Assembly (NCBI RefSeq): GCF_900156805.1
Contig: NZ_FTOQ01000008.1
Coordinates: forward strand, 1 to 64,000
Source of the DNA: Roseivivax lentus
GTDB taxonomy: Bacteria > Pseudomonadota > Alphaproteobacteria > Rhodobacterales > Rhodobacteraceae
Reading direction: 5' to 3'
Length of the DNA stretch: 64,000 bases
This document shows, piece after piece, positions 17,850 through 26,651 of the stretch (positions are counted from its first letter, which is position 1; every line of letters begins with the position of its first letter). The notes beneath the pieces were generated by a model. It saw nothing but the letters and a program-made list of their open reading frames with translations. It searched no databases and had not been told where the DNA came from. The position numbers were made by a program, and so were the translations under genes.

Positions 17850-18457
17850 CCCACGCTTCCAAGGCCGATATCACCGTGAGCGAAGAGGACCGCCTGCGCG
17901 CGGATCTCTACAATTTCATCGGCCTGCTTCTGGCTGGCGCGCCGGACGAGCTGTTGCTCGCGCAGGTCGCGGGCCTTTCCGGTGATGACAGCGATCTCGG
18001 CCAGGCCATCACCCGGCTGGCGGAATGCGCCCGCACCTCGAAGCCGAAGGATCTCGAGCGCGAGTTCAACGCGCTCTTCATCGGTCTCGGCCGGGGCGAG
18101 CTTCTGCCCTATGCCAGCTACTACCTGACGGGCTTTCTCAACGAAAAGCCGCTGGCGACGCTGCGCCAGGACCTGCGCGCCCGCGGCGTGACCCGCGCGC
18201 CCAACGTGTTCGAGCCCGAGGACAACATGGCCTCGCTGATGGAGGTGATGGCGGCACTCATCGTCGGCCGTTTCGGCCCGCCCGCCACGCTGGCCGACCA
18301 GAAGACCTTCTTCAACCGTCACATCGGCCCCTGGGCCGGGCACTTCTTCGCGGATCTCGAGAACGCGAAATCGGCGATGCTGTATGCCGCCGTGGGCTCG
18401 GTCGGACGGGCCTTCATGGAAATCGAGCGCGAAGCGTTCCGATTGTCGCCGGAGTGA
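17846..18457 (+). CDS. TorD/DmsD-type molybdoenzyme chaperone
   Basis: A 203-residue helical protein (MTHASKADITVSEEDRLRADLYNFIGLLL...) with the TorD-family motif EREFNALFIGLGRGELLPYASYYLTGF near residues 72-98. TorD-like chaperones bind Tat signal peptides of molybdoenzymes and hold export until the cofactor is inserted. The 4-bp overlap with DUF3306 and its position ahead of fdhA make the FdhA Tat signal the probable client. Confidence 0.9.
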   Translation: MTHASKADITVSEEDRLRADLYNFIGLLLAGAPDELLLAQVAGLSGDDSDLGQAITRLAECARTSKPKDLEREFNALFIGLGRGELLPYASYYLTGFLNEKPLATLRQDLRARGVTRAPNVFEPEDNMASLMEVMAALIVGRFGPPATLADQKTFFNRHIGPWAGHFFADLENAKSAMLYAAVGSVGRAFMEIEREAFRLSPE

Positions 18458-18582
18458 TCCGGCCCGGGTCCGGCGCATCCGCGCCCGGGCCACAGCGCTC
18501 CGACGGTCCCGGGAGCAGAACGATCGGGATCGCACAGCCCGGACCGTACGCGGTCCGAATGACACCGAAGGGAGACATTGGG

Positions 18583-18777
18583 ATGTCGACAGACGAGAAG
18601 GCGGACAAGGGCCGCCGGGACTTCCTGAAACTGGCCGGGACCTCGGCGCCTGCCGCGCTCGCGGCGGTCGCGATCAGCGGCACGGAAGCGCAAGCGGCAG
18701 ACCTCGCGGAGACCGGGAAATCCGGCATGCAGGACACCGCGCATACCCGCGCCTATTTCGACAGCGCCCGTTTCTGA
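18583..18777 (+). CDS. Formate-dehydrogenase-region Tat-signal microprotein
   Basis: The 64-residue protein MSTDEKADKGRRDFLKLAGT carries a twin-arginine motif (RRDFLK) and hydrophobic stretch, ending DTAHTRAYFDSARF. It matches the short Tat-target family found next to formate dehydrogenase genes (TIGR02811 type). Its body is only about 25 residues once the signal is removed, so it may act as a small subunit or a chaperone decoy. An upstream in-frame ATG at 18559 is possible, but the ATG at 18583 has the better ribosome site. Confidence 0.88.
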   Translation: MSTDEKADKGRRDFLKLAGTSAPAALAAVAISGTEAQAADLAETGKSGMQDTAHTRAYFDSARF

Positions 18778-18874
18778 CGGACGGTTTTGTTTGATAACCG
18801 GTGACAGGGCAGCCGCCCGAACGCCGGATCCTGGCCCGAGGTCACAAAGACCCGGGCACATAGCGGAGGGAACA

Positions 18875-21850
18875 ATGCTCAGGAAAAAGACCACCGGGGT
18901 CGCGCGCCGATCCCAGAGAACCGGCCTTCTGTCGGAAATGGCGGGCAAGTCCGTCGACCGCCGCAGCTTCCTGCGCGGCTCGGGCCTCGCCATCGGGGGG
19001 CTCGCCGCGATCAGCGCGACCGCCGGTTCCGTCACCCAGGCCTCGGCCCAGCAGGCCGTGAACGACGCGGTCCAGACCGTGAAGTCGGTCTGCACCCATT
19101 GCTCGGTCGGCTGCACCGTCATCGCCGAAGTGCGCGACGGCGTCTGGACGGGCCAGGAGCCCGGCTGGGACAGCCCCTTCAACCTCGGTGCGCATTGCGC
19201 CAAGGGTGCCGCCGTGCGCGAGCACACCCATGGTGAGCGCCGCCTGAAATACCCGATGAAGAAGGTCGACGGCGAGTGGACCAAGATCTCCTGGGAACAG
19301 GCGATCAACGAGATCGGCGACGAGATGCTGCGCATCCGCGACGAGAGCGGCCCTGATTCGGTCTATTGGCTGGGCTCGGCCAAGCACAACAACGAACAGG
19401 CCTACCTGTTCCGCAAGTTCGCCGCCTATTGGGGCACCAACAACGTCGATCACCAGGCACGGATCTGCCACTCGACGACGGTGGCCGGCGTGGCGAACAC
19501 ATGGGGCTACGGCGCCATGACCAACAGCTACAACGACATCCACAATTCGCGCGCGATCTTCCTGATCGGCGGCAACCCCGCCGAGGCGCACCCGGTGTCG
19601 CTCCTGCACATGCTGAAGGCCAAGGAGCAGAACAACGCCCCCTTCATCGTCTGCGACCCGCGCTTCACACGCACGGCATCCCATGCGGACGAATACGTCC
19701 GCTTCCGTCCGGGCACCGACGTGGCGCTCGTCTGGGGCATTCTCTGGCACATCTTCGAGAACAAGTGGGAGGATGAGGAATTCATCCGCACCCGCGTCTG
19801 GGGCATGGACCAGATCAAGGAAGAGGTCGCCCGCTGGACCCCCGAAGAGGTCGAGCGCGTCACCGGCGCCCCGGGCGCCCAGCTCGAGCGCGTCGCGCGC
19901 ACGCTCGCCAACAACCGTCCCGGCACCGTGATCTGGTGCATGGGCGGCACCCAGCACACCAACGGCAACAACAACACCCGTGCCTACTGCATCCTGCAGC
20001 TGGCACTCGGCAACATGGGTGCGGCCGGTGGCGGCACCAACATCTTCCGCGGCCATGACAACGTGCAGGGCGCCACGGACCTCGGCGTTCTCGCGGACAC
20101 GCTGCCGGGCTATTACGGCCTGTCGGCGGGCTCCTGGGCCCACTGGGCGCGCGTCTGGGACGAGGATCTCGACTGGCTCAAGAGCCGCTTCGACGTCATG
20201 CCGGGCGCCGGTGCGGACGGTGCCGACCGGATGATGATGAACGAGACCGGTATCCCGGTGTCGCGCTGGATCGACGGCGTTCTCGAAGAGGCCGCCGATA
20301 TCGACCAGCCCGACAATACCAAGGCGATGGTGTTCTGGGGTCACGCGCCGAACTCGCAGACCCGTCTGCCCGAGATGAAGACGGCGATGGAAAAGCTCGA
20401 CCTGCTGGTCGTGATCGATCCCTACCCGACGGTCTCGGCGGTGATGAACGACCGCACCGACGGCGTCTACCTGCTGCCGGCGGCAACGCAGTTCGAGACC
20501 TACGGCTCGGTCACGGCGTCCAACCGCTCGCTCCAGTGGCGCGAGAAGGTCACCGATCCGATCTTCGAATCGCTTCCCGATCACACGATCATGAAGATGT
20601 TCGCGGACAAGTTCGGCTTCTCCGACCGGCTCTTCCGGAACATCGAGGTGAACGGCGACGAGCCCCTGATCGAGGACCTCACCCGCGAGTTCAACCGTGG
20701 CATGTGGACGATCGGCTATACCGGCCAGTCGCCCGAGCGCATGCGGCTGCACATGGAGAACCAGCACACCTTCGACCGCACCACGCTCAAGGCGGTCGGC
20801 GGCCCTGCCGATGGCGACTATTACGGTCTGCCCTGGCCGAGCTGGGGCACGCCCGAGATGAATCACCCGGGCTCGCCGAACCTCTACGACATCTCCAAGC
20901 CCGTCGCCGATGGCGGCATGGGGTTCCGGGCACGCTTCGGCGTCGAGCGGGACGGCGACAACCTTCTGGCGGAAGGTGTGGCACCCGTGGGCTCCGAGAT
21001 CATGGACGGCTACCCCGAGTTCACCATGCAGATGCTCATCGACCTCGGTTGGGACAGCGATCTGACCGACGAGGAGCGCGCCACGATCGAGATGGTCGCG
21101 GGCTACATCAAGGAAGACATGCCCGAGACCGGCGAGCAGAGCCAGACCGGCCCCTTCCCGTCGGATTACGCCGAGAAGGTGGGTGGCGTGAACTGGAAGA
21201 CCGACCTCTCGGGCGGTATCCAGCGCGTCGCGATCAAGCATGGCTGCGCGCCCTACGGCAACGCCAAGGCCCGTGCCGTCGTGTGGACCTTCCCGGATCC
21301 GGTGCCGGTCCATCGCGAGCCGCTCTACACGCCGCGTTACGACCTGGTCGCGGATTATCCGACCTACGAGGACAAGAAGTTCTGGCGGGTGCCGACGCTC
21401 TACGCGTCGATCCAGAAGGACGATTACTCGAAGGACTTCCCGCTCATCCTCACCTCCGGCCGTCTGGTCGAATACGAGGGCGGCGGGGACGAGACACGGT
21501 CGAACCCGTGGCTTGCGGAACTGCAGCAGGACATGTTCATCGAGATCAACCCGCGCGATGCCAACAACCTGGCCATCCGCGACGGGTCCGACGTCTGGGT
21601 CTACGGCCCGAACGGCGGCAAGGTGAAGGTGATGGCGATGGTGACCCCGCGGGTCGCCGAGGGGGTGACCTTCATGCCCTTCCACTTCGGCGGTTTCTGG
21701 CAGGGCGAGGATCGCCGCAGCCACTACCCCGAGGGCGCCGATCCCTATGTCCTGGGTGAGAGCACCAACACTGCGCAGACCTACGGCTACGACTCGGTCA
21801 CGCAGATGCAGGAAACCAAAGCCACGCTTGTTCGCGTCGAAGCCGCGTAA
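18875..21850 (+). CDS. fdhA: Formate dehydrogenase catalytic (alpha) subunit
   Basis: A 991-residue periplasmic molybdoenzyme. The Tat motif DRRSFLRG is near residues 28-35. The N-terminal [4Fe-4S] ligands are Cys73, Cys76, Cys80 and Cys108. The active-site region reads ARICHSTTVA, so the metal ligand is Cys198 (codon TGC at 19466) where E. coli FDH-N uses selenocysteine. The bis-MGD binding core and C-terminal domain (YEGGGDETRSNPWLAELQQD) follow. GGAGGG precedes the ATG at 18875. It oxidises formate to CO2; Mo or W cannot be decided from sequence. Confidence 0.96.
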   Translation: MLRKKTTGVARRSQRTGLLSEMAGKSVDRRSFLRGSGLAIGGLAAISATAGSVTQASAQQAVNDAVQTVKSVCTHCSVGCTVIAEVRDGVWTGQEPGWDSPFNLGAHCAKGAAVREHTHGERRLKYPMKKVDGEWTKISWEQAINEIGDEMLRIRDESGPDSVYWLGSAKHNNEQAYLFRKFAAYWGTNNVDHQARICHSTTVAGVANTWGYGAMTNSYNDIHNSRAIFLIGGNPAEAHPVSLLHMLKAKEQNNAPFIVCDPRFTRTASHADEYVRFRPGTDVALVWGILWHIFENKWEDEEFIRTRVWGMDQIKEEVARWTPEEVERVTGAPGAQLERVARTLANNRPGTVIWCMGGTQHTNGNNNTRAYCILQLALGNMGAAGGGTNIFRGHDNVQGATDLGVLADTLPGYYGLSAGSWAHWARVWDEDLDWLKSRFDVMPGAGADGADRMMMNETGIPVSRWIDGVLEEAADIDQPDNTKAMVFWGHAPNSQTRLPEMKTAMEKLDLLVVIDPYPTVSAVMNDRTDGVYLLPAATQFETYGSVTASNRSLQWREKVTDPIFESLPDHTIMKMFADKFGFSDRLFRNIEVNGDEPLIEDLTREFNRGMWTIGYTGQSPERMRLHMENQHTFDRTTLKAVGGPADGDYYGLPWPSWGTPEMNHPGSPNLYDISKPVADGGMGFRARFGVERDGDNLLAEGVAPVGSEIMDGYPEFTMQMLIDLGWDSDLTDEERATIEMVAGYIKEDMPETGEQSQTGPFPSDYAEKVGGVNWKTDLSGGIQRVAIKHGCAPYGNAKARAVVWTFPDPVPVHREPLYTPRYDLVADYPTYEDKKFWRVPTLYASIQKDDYSKDFPLILTSGRLVEYEGGGDETRSNPWLAELQQDMFIEINPRDANNLAIRDGSDVWVYGPNGGKVKVMAMVTPRVAEGVTFMPFHFGGFWQGEDRRSHYPEGADPYVLGESTNTAQTYGYDSVTQMQETKATLVRVEAA

Positions 21851-21865
21851 GGAGGACCAAGAATA

Positions 21866-22459
21866 ATGGCACGCGCAAAATTTCTCTGCGACGCCGAACG
21901 CTGCATCGAATGCAATGCCTGCGTCACGGCCTGTAAAAACGAGCACGAGGTGCCGTGGGGCATCAACCGTCGGCGGGTGGTGACCATCCAGGACGGCCAG
22001 CCGGGCGAACGCTCGATCTCGGTCGCCTGCATGCACTGCTCGGACGCGCCCTGCATGGCCGTCTGCCCGGTGGACTGCTTCTACGAGACCTCCGACGGCG
22101 TGGTCCTGCACTCCAAGGACCTCTGCATCGGCTGCGGTTACTGCTTCTATGCCTGCCCCTTCGGCGCGCCGCAGTACCCGCAGGCGGGCAACTTCGGCAG
22201 CCGCGGCAAGATGGACAAGTGCACCTTCTGCGCCGGCGGCCCCGAAGAGGACACGTCCCAGGCCGAGTTCCAGAAGTACGGCCGCAACCGGATCGCCGAG
22301 GGCAAGCTGCCCATCTGCGCCGAGATGTGCGCCACCAAGGCCCTGCTCGCCGGTGACGGCGACGTGGTCTCGGGCATCTACCGCGAGCGCGTCGTCGCCC
22401 GCGGCTTCGGCTCGGGCGCCTGGGGTTGGGGCACCGCCTACGACCAGAAGAGCCAGTAA
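21866..22459 (+). CDS. fdhB: Formate dehydrogenase iron-sulfur (beta) subunit
   Basis: A 197-residue protein with four [4Fe-4S] motifs: CIECNACVTAC (with Cys8 nearby), CMHCSDAPCMAVCP, CIGCGYCFYACP, and the split CTFC/CAEMC set. It passes electrons from FdhA to the membrane subunit. It has no signal peptide and so is probably exported with FdhA by hitchhiking on its Tat signal. It is shorter than E. coli FdnH because the C-terminal membrane anchor is absent. GGAGG lies 15 bp after the fdhA stop. Confidence 0.95.
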   Translation: MARAKFLCDAERCIECNACVTACKNEHEVPWGINRRRVVTIQDGQPGERSISVACMHCSDAPCMAVCPVDCFYETSDGVVLHSKDLCIGCGYCFYACPFGAPQYPQAGNFGSRGKMDKCTFCAGGPEEDTSQAEFQKYGRNRIAEGKLPICAEMCATKALLAGDGDVVSGIYRERVVARGFGSGAWGWGTAYDQKSQ

Positions 22460-22476
22460 GCGTCTTCACGAACGGG

Positions 22477-22508
22477 CGGGGGCCAGCCACAGCGCTGGCC
22501 CCCGTTTT
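22477..22508 (+). terminator. Intrinsic terminator inside the fdh operon
   Basis: CGGGGGCCAG (22477-22486) pairs with CTGGCCCCCG (22495-22504) over an 8-nt loop and is followed by TTTT. This is a good rho-independent terminator placed between fdhB and fdhC, in the largest gap of the operon. It suggests that only part of the transcripts reach the membrane subunit, or that fdhC has its own promoter in 22509-22632. Confidence 0.75.
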
Positions 22509-22632
22509 CCATCCCGACCGGCGCCCGTTCCCGCGGGTGCGGCGGACAGACCCGAGCGGCGCATCCCGATCCCGCGCCGTTCCGGTTTATCCGCGACACA
22601 TCACACACGATAAGGTTCATGGGGGCACCGCG

Positions 22633-23871
22633 ATGACCATCCTGAGATCTCTTCTCCTGACGCTTGCGCTGCTCGGCGTGGCCCTGCCGCAGGACAGCGC
22701 GGCACAGGCCGTCGATCCGACCGTCACAAAAGCCGCGCCCGACCAGGCCACCACGACGCTGGAGGATATCCTCCGCCGTCAGCAGGGCCTGAAATCGGAC
22801 GACACCGAGGCCCGCCGCGCGCTGGTGGGCGACGCGCTCGAGCCCGGCGCCGAGACCGGCACGACGCTCGGCACGCAGGGCGCCTCGTCCGATTCCGATC
22901 TCTGGCGCGCCTTCCGCTTCGACGAACGCGACATCACCACGGTCACCCGCGGCCCCGCTACGAACGTCATCATGCAGGGCGGCGGCCAGTGGTGGCTCGA
23001 CCTGCGGCAGGGGCCGGTCATGGTCTATGGCGGCTACCTGCTGCTGGGCACGATCGGCCTTCTGGCGATCTTCTTCCTCGCCCGGGGACGCATCCGCATC
23101 GACGGCGAGAAGACGGGCCGCACCCTCACCCGCTTCACCGGGATCGAGCGCTTCGGCCATTGGCTGCTGGCGGGCTCCTTCCTCATCCTCGGGATCACCG
23201 GCCTTCTGTCGCTGATGGGCCGCACCTTCCTGATCCCGCTGCTGGGTCACGAGGCCTTCGCCACCATCGCGCAGGCCTCCAAATGGCTGCACAACAACGT
23301 CTCGTGGGCGTTCATGATCGCGCTGGTGATGGTCTTCGTGATGTGGGTGATCCACAACATCCCCGACCGCACCGACATCAACTGGATCCTCAAGGGCGGC
23401 GGCATCTTCACCAAGGGCCACCCGCCCGCGAAGAAGTTCAATGCCGGGCAGAAGATGATCTTCTGGGTGGTGATCCTGTTCGGCGCGTCGGTTTCCGCCT
23501 CGGGGCTCGCGCTGCTCTTCCCGTTCCAGATCACGCTGTTCGAGCCGACCTTCGCGATGCTCAATTCCTGGGGCGTGCCGTCCCTGATCGGGATGGAGGC
23601 CTTCCCCACCGGCATGGAGCCGCAGGAAGAGATGCAATACGCGCAGCTCTGGCACGCCATCGTCTCCTTCGTGATGATGGCCGTGATCCTCGCTCACATC
23701 TATATCGGCTCGGTCGGGATGGAGGGCGCCTACGACGCCATGGGCTCCGGCGAGGTCGAGGAGCAATGGGCCAAGGAGCACCATTCGATCTGGGCCGAGG
23801 AGGAGATCGCCAAGCGCGGCAGGACCTCCGCCAAACCGGCCTCCGGCGCATCGGCCACGCCGGCGGAGTGA
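22633..23871 (+). CDS. fdhC: Formate dehydrogenase gamma subunit, cytochrome b
   Basis: A 412-residue membrane protein. A signal peptide (MTILRSLLLTLALLGVALPQ) and a periplasmic N-domain of about 110 residues are followed by five hydrophobic spans. His residues in RFGHWLLAG, KWLHNN and HAIVSFVMMAVILAHIYIG are likely haem b ligands. It anchors the enzyme and passes electrons to quinone. The ATG at 22633 directly starts the signal peptide. Terminal Ala/Pro-rich residues are disordered. It is followed after 7 bp by the propeller-cytochrome gene. Confidence 0.93.
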   Translation: MTILRSLLLTLALLGVALPQDSAAQAVDPTVTKAAPDQATTTLEDILRRQQGLKSDDTEARRALVGDALEPGAETGTTLGTQGASSDSDLWRAFRFDERDITTVTRGPATNVIMQGGGQWWLDLRQGPVMVYGGYLLLGTIGLLAIFFLARGRIRIDGEKTGRTLTRFTGIERFGHWLLAGSFLILGITGLLSLMGRTFLIPLLGHEAFATIAQASKWLHNNVSWAFMIALVMVFVMWVIHNIPDRTDINWILKGGGIFTKGHPPAKKFNAGQKMIFWVVILFGASVSASGLALLFPFQITLFEPTFAMLNSWGVPSLIGMEAFPTGMEPQEEMQYAQLWHAIVSFVMMAVILAHIYIGSVGMEGAYDAMGSGEVEEQWAKEHHSIWAEEEIAKRGRTSAKPASGASATPAE

Positions 23872-23878
23872 ACCCTCC

Positions 23879-25177
23879 ATGCGCGGCGCTGCCCTCGTGA
23901 CCTGCCTCGCGCTCGCCGCCCTCCCGGCGGCGGCGCAGGAATACTACACGCTGGAGGGACATGGCGGTCCGGTCATGGACGTGACCGTGGGCCCCGACGG
24001 GCGCGTCGCCACGGCGAGCTTCGACAATGCGGTGGGTCTCTGGGCCGACGCCGCGCCGCGCTGGCTCGACGGGCACGCGGCGGCGGTGAACGCGGTGCTG
24101 TTCCTGTCGGACAGCGAGGCGGTGTCCGGCGCCGACGATTTCGACCTGATCCGCTGGGATCTGCAGACCGGAAGCGCCACCCGCATGCCGGGCCACAAGG
24201 GCAAGGTCATGGCGCTCGATGCCGCGGGCTCATGGATCGCCTCGGCGAGCTGGGACGGGACGATCGGCCTCTGGCCGCGCGATGGTGGGCCCGTGCGCTT
24301 TCTCGACGGCCATGACGGCCCGGTCAACGACGTGGCCTTCGTTGCCGGCGGCGCGCGGCTCTACTCGGCCTCCGCCGATGGCACGCTCTGCCTCTGGGAC
24401 GTGGAAACCGGCGATCTGATCGCGCTCGTCGTGGAACACGGCTTCGGCCTGAACGAGATCGTCCTCGACGAGGCGGCGGGCTGGCTGGCCTACGGCGCGG
24501 TCGACGGGGTGACCCGGGTCATCGACATGGCCACCGGCGACAGCCTCGCCGATCTGACCCTCGACCGCCGCCCGATCCTTGCACTGACCCGCTCCGCCGA
24601 TGGCGGGCAGATCGCCATCGGCGACGGCGAGGGTTATATCTCGGTGATCTCGACCGGCGACTGGCGCATCCTGCAGGATTTCCGCGCCACCACGCGCGGG
24701 CCGATCTGGGCGCTGGCCTTCTCGCCCTCGGGCGAGAACCTGCACGCGGCGGGGCTCGACAGCCGGGTGCATTCCTGGCCCGTCGCCCGGCTGGGCGAGG
24801 ATGGCCGGATGGACACCGCGGGCAGCGCCTTTCTGGCCGACCCGGACTCGATGCCCAACGGAGAGCGGCAGTTCAAACGCAAATGTTCGATCTGCCATAC
24901 GCTGACACCCGGCTCGGCACGCCGGGCGGGCCCATCGCTTTACGACCTGTTCGGGCGCGTGGCGGGCACGGTCGAGGATTACGCCTATTCCGACGCCCTG
25001 AACGGCCGCGACCTCGTCTGGACCGAAGAGACCGTCGATGCCCTCTTCGATATCGGACCGGAACACTATATCCCCGGCACCAAGATGCCGATGCAACGGA
25101 TCACCGGCGCGCAGGACCGCGCCGACCTGATCGCCTATCTGCGCCGGGAAACCGCGCCAAAGGAGACAACCGAATGA
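23879..25177 (+). CDS. WD40-like beta-propeller/cytochrome c fusion
   Basis: A 432-residue exported protein (signal MRGAALVTCLALAALPAAAQ). Residues 25-310 hold about seven WD40-like repeats (LEGHGGPVMDVTVGPDGRVA, ASASWDGTIGLW, SASADGTLCLWD). They are followed by a class I cytochrome c with haem site CSICH at residue 336 and a GTKMPM axial Met. It follows fdhC closely and overlaps the next gene by 4 bp, so it is part of the fdh operon. The propeller probably docks a partner and the haem accepts electrons; this is inference. Confidence 0.88.
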   Translation: MRGAALVTCLALAALPAAAQEYYTLEGHGGPVMDVTVGPDGRVATASFDNAVGLWADAAPRWLDGHAAAVNAVLFLSDSEAVSGADDFDLIRWDLQTGSATRMPGHKGKVMALDAAGSWIASASWDGTIGLWPRDGGPVRFLDGHDGPVNDVAFVAGGARLYSASADGTLCLWDVETGDLIALVVEHGFGLNEIVLDEAAGWLAYGAVDGVTRVIDMATGDSLADLTLDRRPILALTRSADGGQIAIGDGEGYISVISTGDWRILQDFRATTRGPIWALAFSPSGENLHAAGLDSRVHSWPVARLGEDGRMDTAGSAFLADPDSMPNGERQFKRKCSICHTLTPGSARRAGPSLYDLFGRVAGTVEDYAYSDALNGRDLVWTEETVDALFDIGPEHYIPGTKMPMQRITGAQDRADLIAYLRRETAPKETTE

Positions 25178-25341
25178 AAGCCATGATCCTCGGATTCGCC
25201 GCGATTGCCGTCATTTCCGTCGGCGCGTGGTACGGGCTGAACGTCTGGGGCTTTTCTGCCGCCGATACCACGTCCAGCCCCTCGGCCGTCCGCGTCGGCG
25301 ATGCCGGACCGAGCAACCCAACCCTCCGGCTGTCCGACTGA
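25174..25341 (+). CDS. Single-span membrane peptide, end of fdh operon
   Basis: The 55-residue protein MKAMILGFAAIAVISVGAWY has one hydrophobic segment and a short Ser/Pro-rich periplasmic tail ending NPTLRLSD. The ATG at 25174 overlaps the propeller-cytochrome stop (ATGA), which strongly supports it as a real coupled gene. The family is not recognised. It might anchor or stabilise the propeller-cytochrome at the membrane. Confidence 0.75.
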   Translation: MKAMILGFAAIAVISVGAWYGLNVWGFSAADTTSSPSAVRVGDAGPSNPTLRLSD

Positions 25342-25397
25342 GACCCGCCGACCGCGCCGCCCCATAGGGACGGGCGCGCTTGCCCGGCGCGTGGCGT

Positions 25398-26651
25398 CTA
25401 TTCCTTCGTCGCGGCGGGCACCTCGTCCTCGCCCGCAAGCACCGCCGTTTCCGGCGTCATCGCCCGGGTCGAGGGCGCCGCCTTGAAGGCGGTCTTGTCC
25501 TCCTGCGGGACGGGCGCGCGGGTGCGGATGCGCAGAAGCGCGAAGAGGATCAGCAGCACATGCGCCGATCCGGTGACCCAGAACAGCGCCGACGTGCCGA
25601 GCCCGGTCATCGCGAAACCCGCAATCGTCGGCCCGACGATGGAGCCCACCCCGAAGACCAGCAGCAGCCCGCCCGAGACCTGCAACGAGGTTCCCGGCGC
25701 CGCGTGATCGTTGGCATGCGCCACGATCAGCGGATACATCGCGTAGACCGACGCGCCGAACACCGCGGCCACCGCGAGGGTCAGCGTCACCCCCTCGAGC
25801 CCCGCGAAGATGAAGATCAGGTCGGCGCAGAGCCCCAGCAGCGCCACCCCCACCAGCACCACCCGCCGGTCGAGCCGGTCCGACAGCGCGCCCACCGGCA
25901 CCTGCGCGAGCGCCCCCGCGAGGACCGGCACGCTCGCGAAGAGCGCGACATCCGACAGGGTGAGCCCGATCCGCGCGGCATAGACCGCCGAGAGCGATCC
26001 GAAGGCCGCGTTCGAGACCCCCACCATGAGCACCGAGAACACCGCGATGGGCGAGTTGCGCCACAGCCTCTTGAGGTCGAGCTTCACGCTGACCAGCGCG
26101 GTCGGAGTGGTCGTTGCGGACATCGCCGTTGGCAGCAAGGCCGTGCAATAGATCATCGCCGCCAACACGAAGAACAGGTATCCCGACGGATCGCCCAGCG
26201 TGATGACCAGCTGGCCTGCCGTCGTGGCCCCGAGATTGACCATTGTGTAGATCCCGAAGATGCGCCCGCGCGACTTGTTGTCGGCCTTGTCGTTGAGCCA
26301 GCTCTCCACCACCATCGCGGCCCCGGCGAAGCAGAACCCGCAAAGCCCGCGCAGCGGGATCCACACCCAGGGTGTCAGGAACAGCAGCGAGGCGAGCACG
26401 GTGATGGCGGCGATGGCGCACATCGCGCCGAAGGCCCGGATATGGCCCACCCGCTTCACCAGCCAAGGCGTGAACAGGCAGCCCATCACGTAGCCCAGCG
26501 CCCAGCCGGTGCCCAGAAGACCCAGCGAGGCGGCGGTGAAACCCTCGATCTCGCCGCGGATGGGCAGGATCAGCCCGTTGAGACCGCCCGCGAACAGCAG
26601 AAAGGCCGAGCCCATGAGCAGGGCTCCGAGAGGCAGGAGGTTTCGGATCAC
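25398..26651 (-). CDS. MFS transporter
   Basis: A 417-residue protein with about 12 hydrophobic segments and the MFS loop WLVKRVGHIRAFGAMCA after the second span. It belongs to the drug/sugar-type MFS group often annotated as YfkF/UMF-like in alphaproteobacteria. The substrate is unknown. The start is a GTG at 26651; the first in-frame ATG lies 13 codons inside the first span. It is convergent with the fdh operon and divergent from the FAD oxidoreductase. The C-terminal tail is charged and Ala-rich. Confidence 0.88.
   Translation of the reverse strand: MIRNLLPLGALLMGSAFLLFAGGLNGLILPIRGEIEGFTAASLGLLGTGWALGYVMGCLFTPWLVKRVGHIRAFGAMCAIAAITVLASLLFLTPWVWIPLRGLCGFCFAGAAMVVESWLNDKADNKSRGRIFGIYTMVNLGATTAGQLVITLGDPSGYLFFVLAAMIYCTALLPTAMSATTTPTALVSVKLDLKRLWRNSPIAVFSVLMVGVSNAAFGSLSAVYAARIGLTLSDVALFASVPVLAGALAQVPVGALSDRLDRRVVLVGVALLGLCADLIFIFAGLEGVTLTLAVAAVFGASVYAMYPLIVAHANDHAAPGTSLQVSGGLLLVFGVGSIVGPTIAGFAMTGLGTSALFWVTGSAHVLLILFALLRIRTRAPVPQEDKTAFKAAPSTRAMTPETAVLAGEDEVPAATKE

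Noticed and set aside
18842-22111. A 1089-codon open frame antisense to fdhA and fdhB
   Set aside because: Low-complexity composition (His/Val/Arg/Asp), no motif, and fully covered by two certain genes on the other strand.
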